Shown here one piece after another: positions 25,321 to 31,646 of a stretch of DNA of 64,000 nucleotides (position 1 is the first letter of the stretch; the number at the start of each line of letters is the position of its first letter). Where the stretch lies: the NCBI RefSeq assembly GCF_014596935.1, contig NZ_JACVXC010000003.1, forward strand, positions 1-64,000, in the 5' to 3' direction. The stretch comes from Aestuariibaculum suncheonense (GTDB taxonomy: Bacteria > Bacteroidota > Bacteroidia > Flavobacteriales > Flavobacteriaceae). Position numbers and translations under genes: made by a program. The notes below the pieces were generated by a model, which was not told where the DNA came from, did not search any database, and saw only the letters and a program-made list of their open reading frames with translations.

Positions 25321-25955
25321 ACCATGTAGCACCCTAAATAGCGACTTGTAGCACTTTGCTGGGTCTGGCTATGTGTAAAACCAGCCCATAGTTGCACCTC
25401 AAGGCCGTGAAATACCGGTTCAAAATCCAGTACACATGAGGCATCTTCACGGTAAGCCGAAGCTGTAAAACAGGCAAATTGTTTGATGGCAGGAGCGTAG
25501 GCTACTACCAGCAGCGCGTCGGTAGCATAGGCCATGCTCTGATTACTGTTATCTGTCCACGCCATGAAGAGACGTCCGTTTTCGGGATGCGTCACCACAG
25601 GTTGTTCTAAACCACACAAAGGCCCCATGCTTATTAAAACTTTAGTGTAGAGCATTTCAAAGGCATTGCCATGATGCCTAACAGCTTCCTTTAAATGGTA
25701 AGATATGGCCTGATTATAACAGGACCTGCTGCCTGTTGCTGTGCCAAAAGTATTTGCCAGCAAGGGTTTTATGGGAGCTAAAAAGTTATGAATGTATTTG
25801 AATTTATCGCGCTGTAATTGTTGCGCCGGCGAAGGTGGCTTTTGTGATTTGCTGGGTATGGAACGCAGTACAGCCTTACCGCGCCAGCGCGCTCCAATAA
25901 CAGGACCTACTTTTCCGGAAAAGTCACCTAAGATGCCTTGTTGATAGGTTGCCAT
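25317..25955 (-). CDS. DUF6266 family protein
   Basis: 212 residues. The N-terminus has the DUF6266 signature: GILGDFSGKVGPVIGARWRG, then RSIPSKSQKPPSPAQQLQRDKF, with the FSGKVG and Q-x2-QR motifs. The rest is beta-rich. The family is abundant in Bacteroidota, often in several copies per genome, and its function is unknown. No signal peptide. Its stop codon overlaps the end of the Lgt-like gene by 4 bp in convergent orientation. The sequence upstream contains a long imperfect hairpin. Confidence 0.8.
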   Translation of the reverse strand: MATYQQGILGDFSGKVGPVIGARWRGKAVLRSIPSKSQKPPSPAQQLQRDKFKYIHNFLAPIKPLLANTFGTATGSRSCYNQAISYHLKEAVRHHGNAFEMLYTKVLISMGPLCGLEQPVVTHPENGRLFMAWTDNSNQSMAYATDALLVVAYAPAIKQFACFTASAYREDASCVLDFEPVFHGLEVQLWAGFTHSQTQQSATSRYLGCYMV

Positions 25956-26070
25956 GGTTTTGAGTATTAAGGGGTTAATACGGATAAAGATAATAATAAA
26001 AAGCTTACGTGTTTATATTTATTGTAAGATTTTAATTATGTTTTTAGTGCTTTATAGGGGTTTGGTTCGA

Positions 26071-26162
26071 GTTTCCTTCGGGAATTGTTCGGGTTTTCTC
26101 CGTAAAATAAGGGTTTTACCGAAGAATCCCCGAAGAAATGTCGAACATGTGTCGAAGGAAAC
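26071..26162. repeat. Long imperfect hairpin upstream of the DUF6266 gene
   Basis: GTTTCCTTCG (26071-26080) pairs perfectly with CGAAGGAAAC (26153-26162). Inside it, TTCGGG (26088-26093) pairs with CCCGAA (26129-26134), and the innermost CCGTAAAA/TTTTACCG segment pairs with one mismatch. The ~92-base structure is much longer than a terminator and has no T run. The 399-bp gap 25956-26354 holds this hairpin, one repeat copy and no gene. Confidence 0.6.
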
Positions 26163-26206
26163 CTGTATAATGACTGTAAGATTTGTGATGTTTTTTCTTA
26201 AAACAT

Positions 26207-26340
26207 AGATTGTTTTTGTAAGGTTTTATGTATTTTTAGCAGCGTATTTAATTATTAGTTAAAACATGTTTTATTTGGTTTATCTGGAATAAGAAAGCGA
26301 TAAACAATATGTTTTATAAGTATACAACCAGTTAGGCAAC
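26207..26340 (+). repeat. Intergenic repeat, 3' part (copy 1)
   Basis: This segment aligns with the 3' halves of 29174-29425 and 31371-31606. Shared words are TGTTTTAT, TTTATTTG, AAGCGATAA and TATACAACCAGTT. It ends in GTTAGGCAAC (26331-26340), the left arm of the inverted repeat around the HEPN gene. Confidence 0.6.
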
Positions 26341-27092
26341 ATATAAACCAATCAATGACCAATTTTGATAAATTATTAGAACAACCCTTTTTAAAGACTA
26401 TTCTATTAGAAAATATGGAGTTTGAAAATAGAGATAGGAAAAATGACAAAAATTTTGATTTATTGAATTACTTGAATGATAGTTTTTTCTGCACAATTCA
26501 CTTAATGACTTTATATGACCAACTTCAAAACTCAATCGAATTCCTTTCTAATTACAGATATAACAAGAAAGATGAAATTGGTAGAGGAAAACATTTAGTT
26601 TATAATGTCGAAAATTATATCATTAGAATAACATCTGTTTCTGATAGGATGCTACAAATGATTAATGCAATTTTCAACTTGGGAATAAATGAAAAAGACG
26701 TAAAAGAGAGGTTAGTTCTAAACAACTCAAAAGTTTTAAAAACGAATATTCCTGAACATTTTAAAAATTTCAAAAAAATCCTAATCGATTTCACAGGTGA
26801 CAGAAATGCTATTATTCATAGACATTCTTATATCAATGAGGAGTTATTTAGACTCGAAAAGTTTTATAACCCAACAATAGTGGAACATTATTTTATGAAA
26901 GCAAGTCCAGAGGAACAAGAGAAATTTAAATTCATAAGACAACAAACTTTAACGAATTTTATAAAAAAGACAAAATCTGATTTTAAAGAAGTGAATGAAT
27001 TATGTTTTGAAAGGACAATTCCGATATTTAAGGTGTTGGAATCTGAATTTTCAAAACAGAAATCAATATTAAAATAAAATACGTTGCCTAAC
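26331..27092 (+). mobile_element. Cassette-like unit carrying the HEPN gene
   Basis: GTTAGGCAAC at 26331-26340 and GTTGCCTAAC at 27083-27092 are a perfect 10-bp inverted repeat that tightly encloses one gene. The arms contain GTTAGGC and GCCTAAC, which match the integron core-site consensi GTTRRRY and RYYYAAC. No integrase is in the window, so this is called cassette-like only. Confidence 0.45.
26355..27077 (+). CDS. HEPN-domain protein (Cthe_2314-like)
   Basis: 240 residues, all helical, with no signal peptide. The segment DFTGDRNAIIHRHSY (146-159) contains Arg150-N-A-I-I-His155, the Rx4-6H motif that is the RNase active site of HEPN domains. The overall layout resembles the HEPN family named after Cthe_2314. 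Many HEPN proteins are RNases in toxin-antitoxin or phage-defence modules, but no antitoxin or MNT partner is adjacent. The gene starts 14 bp after the left boundary repeat and ends 5 bp before the right one. It is AT-rich compared with neighbours, consistent with transfer. Confidence 0.7.
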   Translation: MTNFDKLLEQPFLKTILLENMEFENRDRKNDKNFDLLNYLNDSFFCTIHLMTLYDQLQNSIEFLSNYRYNKKDEIGRGKHLVYNVENYIIRITSVSDRMLQMINAIFNLGINEKDVKERLVLNNSKVLKTNIPEHFKNFKKILIDFTGDRNAIIHRHSYINEELFRLEKFYNPTIVEHYFMKASPEEQEKFKFIRQQTLTNFIKKTKSDFKEVNELCFERTIPIFKVLESEFSKQKSILK

Positions 27093-27236
27093 ACCGTGTA
27101 TAAAAAATTGCTAGTTTTATACTAAACCTATGTTAGTTGCTTTGCTTGCTTGCATCTGATTTTCCTTCGGAAAATCCTCGCACTCAAACTACGCACTATT
27201 CTTATACTTAACCGTTGTAAGCAATTGAACACTGAC
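27083..27236 (+). repeat. attC-like structured segment after the HEPN gene
   Basis: The segment starts with GTTGCCTAACACCG and ends with CCGTTGTAAGCAAT, whose reverse complement (ATTGCTTACAACGG) is similar to the start. Inside are GTATAAAA/TTTTATAC (27098-27105/27115-27122) and GATTTTCC/GGAAAATC (27158-27165/27169-27176). Such nested imperfect inverted repeats are typical of integron attC sites. The right-end core GTTGTAA departs from GTTRRRY. Confidence 0.4.
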
Positions 27237-27250
27237 TGCGAAATAGTAAT

Positions 27251-27733
27251 ATGAGAACTTCAATACTTTCAATATTTTTATTAATCACCTTTTGCACAAG
27301 CTGCAACGAAAAACCACTTTTGAAAGAGTTCAAACACTATCCTAACACTGAAAAGGTAACATCATCAAGATCTATTTTTAAACATTACTTTATTGAAAAT
27401 GCTCCGAAAAATAATCTTAAACTTCGAAAACTAACTGATAAATACTCAGATAGTATAATGACCTACAAACTCAGTGACAGTTTAAAAAGTATAATTATAA
27501 TGTATTATACGGATAAGAACAAGTTTTGGTTAGTGAATGTAAACGAAAACTATTACGGAGAAGGTTACGGTCCTGAAGATTACTATAACCCCAGAAGAGC
27601 TGAATATGATTATCGATTAAGCACAAAAGGAGAAATTTGGTTAGAAAGAATAATTTATGAAAATGAAACAAAAAAAGTTATTCCAAAAATCTCATTTATT
27701 GAAAATAAAAAACTAGAAAAAAAACACGAATAA
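27251..27733 (+). CDS. Putative lipoprotein of unknown function
   Basis: 160 residues. A short hydrophobic leader ends in TFCTSC, with Cys18 as possible lipidation site, although the residue before TS is not the usual Leu/Val. The mature part is rich in Tyr, Lys and Asn (NENYYGEGYGPEDYYN), and ends in a charged tail. I recognise no domain. It follows the attC-like segment by 15 bp and is followed by the 5' part of the intergenic repeat, so it may be a second cassette-like unit. The stretch 27734-28087 downstream (354 bp) holds only repeat sequence and no gene. Confidence 0.6.
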   Translation: MRTSILSIFLLITFCTSCNEKPLLKEFKHYPNTEKVTSSRSIFKHYFIENAPKNNLKLRKLTDKYSDSIMTYKLSDSLKSIIIMYYTDKNKFWLVNVNENYYGEGYGPEDYYNPRRAEYDYRLSTKGEIWLERIIYENETKKVIPKISFIENKKLEKKHE

Positions 27734-27762
27734 AAACTGCAACCAACATTGGTAGCCGTGGC

Positions 27763-27832
27763 ACAAGCCCATAATGTTGTAAAAGCATGATACATAAGCG
27801 CCCATTTTAAGGGCGTTTGTTGTTTTGGAATG
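27763..27832 (+). repeat. Intergenic repeat, 5' part (copy 2)
   Basis: Shares ACAAGCCCATAAT, TAAAAGC, TGATA and GGGCGTTTGTTGTTTT (27811-27826) with the repeats at 29174 and 31371. CGCCC/GGGCG (27799-27803/27811-27815) forms a terminator-like stem. Just upstream, CAACATT/AATGTTG encloses 27742-27778. Confidence 0.6.
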
Positions 27833-28087
27833 TGATTATAATCTAAATTCAAACTGATTATTAGGTCTTGTAATCATGTTTATAACAGCCCTAAATTGGT
27901 AAAAAGCAAAGCGTAGACGTGCTGCCCCGCTTTTACTGTGTTTTTCTATAAATTTCAGGTGCTTTTTAAGGTTAAAAGCAATGGCTGATTTCTTAGCTTA
28001 CCTAATGCTTTTATTTAGTAAATTTATAAGCAGTTTATGCTTGTTAATAAAGTAAAGAGACCGTTGTGCTTAATACCAATAATCAAA

Positions 28088-29152
28088 ATGACACTTGAAG
28101 ATTTAGGATATAATTCTGAATTAGAAAACTACCGAAAAGAGAAAAACCTCGATTCATTCGCTGTAGGGCGTGTTATTTCTGAACATAAGGAAAGATACAT
28201 CGTCAAAACAGATGAAAAAGAATACGGTAGCGAGATTATTGGAAACCTGAGATTTACGGCCAAAGACCGTACTGATTTCCCTGCTGTTGGCGATTGGGTT
28301 GCTATTTCAGAGTACAATGACAACAATGCACTTATTCACGCTATTTTTCCAAGAAAAACCGTTATAGAAAGGCAGGCTGTTGGAAAGCATGGAGAAAAAC
28401 AAATTATAGCGACAAATATTGATTGTGCCTTTATTGTACAAGCCGTTGACCGAGATTTTAACATCAGCCGAATAGAACGGTATCTGACAATTTGTTACAC
28501 ATCGAATGTAGCCCCCGTTATTATTCTTAATAAAATTGATCTGATAGGTGAAGCAGAACTTAAAGAATTGGTTACTAAAGTCCAACAACGAATAAAGCAA
28601 GTTCCTGTTATTACCATGAGTAATGAAAATATGGAAGGAATTGAGAAAGTCAATGAGTATATCAAAAAAGGAGAGACTTACTGCCTGTTAGGATCATCGG
28701 GAGTAGGAAAATCTACCCTCTCAAACAATCTTTCTCGCAAATCAGTGATGAAAACGGATACAATCAGTACAAGTACAAACAAAGGCAGACACGTTACAAG
28801 CCATCGTGAATTGTTGATTTTGGAAAATGGTGGGATTCTCATTGACAATCCAGGAATGAGGGAAGTTGGTATTACAGATTCAGAGAGTGGATTGAAAAAT
28901 ACATTTGACACAATAATGAACTTATCAAGAAAATGCAGGTTTAAAGACTGTACACACACGATAGAAATTGACTGTGCGGTTATTTCTGCCGTTGAAGATG
29001 GGGAAATAGATAGGTCATCCTACGAAAACTATTTAAAAATGGAACGGGAGAAAGAGCATTTTGAAACGACTGTTGCTGAAAAACGAAAAAAGGATAAAAA
29101 TTTCGGGAAAATGATAAAGAATTACAAAAAGCAGAATTTAAAAAACAACTGA
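28088..29152 (+). CDS. rsgA: RsgA-type circularly permuted GTPase
   Basis: 354 residues from ATG 28088. An N-terminal OB fold (~25-95) is followed by GTPase motifs in permuted order: G4 NKID (148-151), G1 GSSGVGKST (202-210) and G3 DNPGMRE (253-259). A zinc knuckle Cys283, Cys288, His290, Cys296 follows. RsgA helps late maturation of the 30S subunit. This protein belongs to the ~350-residue, long-tailed type with a Lys-rich C-terminus. It sits among repeat-flanked accessory genes, so it may be an additional copy next to the housekeeping one. The longer frame from 28037 starts inside low-quality leader sequence and is not preferred. Confidence 0.88.
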   Translation: MTLEDLGYNSELENYRKEKNLDSFAVGRVISEHKERYIVKTDEKEYGSEIIGNLRFTAKDRTDFPAVGDWVAISEYNDNNALIHAIFPRKTVIERQAVGKHGEKQIIATNIDCAFIVQAVDRDFNISRIERYLTICYTSNVAPVIILNKIDLIGEAELKELVTKVQQRIKQVPVITMSNENMEGIEKVNEYIKKGETYCLLGSSGVGKSTLSNNLSRKSVMKTDTISTSTNKGRHVTSHRELLILENGGILIDNPGMREVGITDSESGLKNTFDTIMNLSRKCRFKDCTHTIEIDCAVISAVEDGEIDRSSYENYLKMEREKEHFETTVAEKRKKDKNFGKMIKNYKKQNLKNN

Positions 29153-29173
29153 GTTCAAAAATGGCAACCATCG

Positions 29174-29425
29174 CCAAGTCCATAATCCTATAAAAGCTTG
29201 ATAAACAAATTCCTATGTTAATGGCGTTTGTTGTTTTTGTAGGTTAAAGAATGGGAGATATTGTTTTAATATCTTTAGGACAAGTTGAGTTTGCAATTCT
29301 GTTTTATGTGTATTTATTCGGAATATGTATTAATATATGATTCAAACAGATCTTGTTTGTTCTATCCGGAATGTTTAAGCGATAATGGGTATATTTATAA
29401 TTATATAACCAGTTGTGTAGCATTT
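29174..29425 (+). repeat. Intergenic repeat, full copy (copy 3)
   Basis: About 250 bp that fill most of the gap 29153-29449. The 5' part (CCAAGTCCATAATCC..., TGGCGTTTGTTGTTTT at 29222-29237) matches copies 2 and 4; the 3' part (AAGCGATAA, ATATAACCAGTTG) matches copies 1 and 4. No gene is seen in it. Confidence 0.65.
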
Positions 29426-29449
29426 TAAAGAGAAAGACTATAAAATAAT

Positions 29450-30013
29450 ATGAGTGAAATACTTAGACAGCAATTAGAAAAAATTACGCCCTTAACAGAC
29501 AAGGAATTTGATTATATTCTGTCACACTTTACAATAAAAAAATTAAAAAAACATCAATTTCTAATTCAAGAAGGCGATATTGTTCATAACGACCACTTTG
29601 TAATCAAAGGTCTTTTGAAAGCATACTATGTGAATCAGGATGGCAAAGAGCACATCATGCAGTTTGGCATGGAAGATTGGTGGATTACTGATTATCAAGC
29701 ATACTTTAACGAAAGTAAAGCAACACTAAATATTGATTGCATTGAGGCGACAGAGGTGCTTTGTTTATCCTTACATAATAGAGAAAAACTTTGTGCCGAC
29801 ATGCATAAAATAGAACATTTTTTCAGAAAAAAATCGAGTTCAGGTTATGTGGCATTGCAGCGAAGAATACTTTCTTTGCTCAATAGCAATGCAAAAGAAC
29901 GCTATGAACAACTCCTTCAGCAATATCCTAAACTTTTCCAAAGGGTGCCGAAAACCTTAATAGCTTCTTACCTGGGTGTATCGAGAGAGACCCTTAGCCG
30001 ATTTTCTTCGTAG
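29450..30013 (+). CDS. Crp/Fnr-family regulator with CRP-type recognition helix
   Basis: 187 residues. Sensor domain ~20-120 (LKKHQFLIQEGD, HFVIKGLLKAYYV) and C-terminal HTH with VPKTLIASYLGVSRETLSRF. The recognition helix SRETLSR keeps the Arg-Glu-Thr of CRP (RETVGR), while Ser replaces its Gly. No cysteine cluster is present. The chain stops two residues after the helix, so the final wing seen in CRP is missing or very short. The stop codon TAG is followed directly by a perfect TGTGA-N6-TCACA palindrome. It may control the DJ-1/PfpI gene downstream. Confidence 0.87.
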   Translation: MSEILRQQLEKITPLTDKEFDYILSHFTIKKLKKHQFLIQEGDIVHNDHFVIKGLLKAYYVNQDGKEHIMQFGMEDWWITDYQAYFNESKATLNIDCIEATEVLCLSLHNREKLCADMHKIEHFFRKKSSSGYVALQRRILSLLNSNAKERYEQLLQQYPKLFQRVPKTLIASYLGVSRETLSRFSS

Positions 30014-30042
30014 TGTGATATACATCACATGAAACATGTGAT
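30014..30042. promoter_or_regulatory. CRP-type palindrome with overlapping second palindrome
   Basis: TGTGATATACATCACA (30014-30029) is an exact TGTGAN6TCACA site. It overlaps ATCACATG-AAA-CATGTGAT (30024-30042), a second perfect palindrome with 8-bp arms. Both lie between the Crp/Fnr stop codon and the DJ-1/PfpI start, 60-85 bp upstream of that start. Confidence 0.65.
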
Positions 30043-30101
30043 TTACTTCCTGTGTCAAGATGAGTCATATTCTGAAATTTGCATTATCAATTTTTTAAAA
30101 A

Positions 30102-30896
30102 ATGTTAGTAGTGAACAACGTATTAAAAAATATCTTGTCAGGAATTATGGTAATTGCAGGTTGTACCATTTTTCTTGGATTAAATCAAGTAAATGCACAA
30201 ACTTTAAATTCAAAAGAAATGAGTAAGAAAATTTTATTTGTGGTTACAAGCCACGACAAATTAGGTGAAACAGGCGAATCAACAGGGTATTATTTAGGAG
30301 AAGTCACTCATCCTTGGGCTGTTCTGGATAATGCAGGTTATGAAATTGACTTTGTAAGTCCAAAAGGGGGTAATCCGCCATACTATGGAGCCAATAACGA
30401 AGACCCTATTAATCAAAGGTTTTTGGCAGATGAAAACTATCAGGCTAAAATTCAGAACAGCATGAAACCTTCTGAAGTTAATCCTTCAGACTATGCAGCT
30501 ATTTTGTATGCAGGAGGGCACGGCACAATGTGGGATTTTGCAGATAATGCAGAACTTGCTGTTATTGCGCAGAAGATTTATGAAAACAATGGTATTGTAA
30601 GCGCTGTTTGTCATGGACCTGCTGGTCTGGTGAATATCAAACTTAGCAATGGAAAGTACCTGGTTGACGGCAAAAAAATCAATGCCTTTACCAACGAAGA
30701 AGAAATTGCGGTGAAATTGGAAAATGTGGTTCCTTTTAGTTTGGAGACAAAACTTATTGAGCGTGGTGCAAAATTTGAAAAATCTGGATTATGGCAACCC
30801 CATGTCACAGTTGATCAAAGAGTGGTAACAGGGCAGAATCCACAATCAGCTCATAATGTTGGCGAAGCAGTGCTTAAAGAGCTTAAAAAGCTGTAA
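30102..30896 (+). CDS. Exported DJ-1/PfpI type-1 glutamine amidotransferase-like protein
   Basis: 264 residues. A leader of ~33 residues (basic start, hydrophobic core, NAQ cleavage site) precedes a DJ-1/PfpI fold: KKILFVVTSHDKLG, GEVTHPWAVLDNAG with Glu67, YAGGHGTMWDFAD, and the nucleophile elbow SAVCHGPAGL with Cys170 and His171. This is the Hsp31/YhbO-like branch linked to glyoxalase or deglycase activity and stress survival. Export to the periplasm is unusual for the family; without the leader, a cytoplasmic start at ATG 30219 (MSKKILF) would be complete. It lies directly downstream of the CRP-type sites and 60 bp before a VOC gene. Confidence 0.85.
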   Translation: MLVVNNVLKNILSGIMVIAGCTIFLGLNQVNAQTLNSKEMSKKILFVVTSHDKLGETGESTGYYLGEVTHPWAVLDNAGYEIDFVSPKGGNPPYYGANNEDPINQRFLADENYQAKIQNSMKPSEVNPSDYAAILYAGGHGTMWDFADNAELAVIAQKIYENNGIVSAVCHGPAGLVNIKLSNGKYLVDGKKINAFTNEEEIAVKLENVVPFSLETKLIERGAKFEKSGLWQPHVTVDQRVVTGQNPQSAHNVGEAVLKELKKL

Positions 30897-30912
30897 ATAA
30901 TTTACGTCCATT

Positions 30913-30942
30913 TGAGGTAACAGATTATGTTGCCTCATTTTT
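30913..30942 (+). terminator. Terminator of the DJ-1/PfpI gene
   Basis: TGAGGTAACA (30913-30922) pairs with TGTTGCCTCA (30928-30937) with one G-T pair, followed by TTTTTA. Confidence 0.8.
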
Positions 30943-30956
30943 ATTTAATAAGAATT

Positions 30957-31340
30957 ATGTTAAAAAGAGTGCATCATATTGCTATTATTTGTTCTGATTA
31001 TCAAAAGTCAAAACATTTCTATACCGAAATTTTAGGATTGCAAATTATCAGAGAAACCAATAGAGAAGAAAGACAGTCTTACAAACTTGATTTAGCATTA
31101 AATGGTGTTTATGTTATTGAATTGTTTTCGTTTCCTAATCCGCCTCAAAGAATTTCAAGACCTGAGGCTTGCGGCCTGAGACATTTAGCCTTTGAGGTGT
31201 CAAATTTAGACAGCGTAATAGAAAGACTGAACAACAACAACATTAAGACTGAGCCAATACGAACAGATGAGCTCACACAAAAGCGATTTACCTTTTTTGA
31301 GGACCCAGATAAATTGCCAATTGAATTATATGAAATGTAG
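30957..31340 (+). CDS. VOC-superfamily protein (YaeR/GloA2-like)
   Basis: 127 residues from ATG 30957 (MLKRVHHIAIICSDY). Two betaalphabetabetabeta units typical of vicinal-oxygen-chelate enzymes are seen. Metal-ligand candidates are His7 or His8 in RVHHIAI, Glu in YVIELFSFP, His in LRHLAFEV and Glu in LPIELYEM. The gene is of the SMU1112c/YaeR group. With the DJ-1 gene upstream it could serve aldehyde (glyoxal) detoxification. The longer frame from 30927 begins inside the upstream terminator and is rejected. Confidence 0.85.
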   Translation: MLKRVHHIAIICSDYQKSKHFYTEILGLQIIRETNREERQSYKLDLALNGVYVIELFSFPNPPQRISRPEACGLRHLAFEVSNLDSVIERLNNNNIKTEPIRTDELTQKRFTFFEDPDKLPIELYEM

Positions 31341-31370
31341 AAAACAGCATACACTATGATTAACTTTTGT

Positions 31371-31606
31371 ACAAGCCTATACATTTTGATATCCAAACGT
31401 CCTTGTTAAGGGCGTTTGTTGTTTTTGGAGGTTAGAGGTAGGGGATAGCGTTTCAATAGCTGTAAGAAAAGGTATGTTTGTTATGCTATTTAATGTATAT
31501 TTACGTGTGTATTTTACACATAATTACAAACATGTTTTATTTGTTCTAATTATGAAGTGACTGATAAATGATATGTTTTTAAATTATAAAACAAGTGGTA
31601 TTCATA
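31371..31606 (+). repeat. Intergenic repeat, full copy (copy 4)
   Basis: Fills most of the 306-bp gap 31341-31646. It carries ACAAGCC, GGGCGTTTGTTGTTTT (31410-31425), GGAGGTTAGAGG, TGTTTTATTTGTTCTA and TATAAAACAAGTGG in the same order as copy 3. The stem CGTCC...GGGCG can act as a terminator. No gene is seen in it. Confidence 0.6.
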
Positions 31607-31646
31607 TTAATAGAATTGATACGTAGTAATAACAAAATAAATAAAA

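Noticed and set aside
26331-31606. Full integron or transposon
   Set aside because: No integrase, transposase or attI is visible; only cassette-like ends and repeats are supported.
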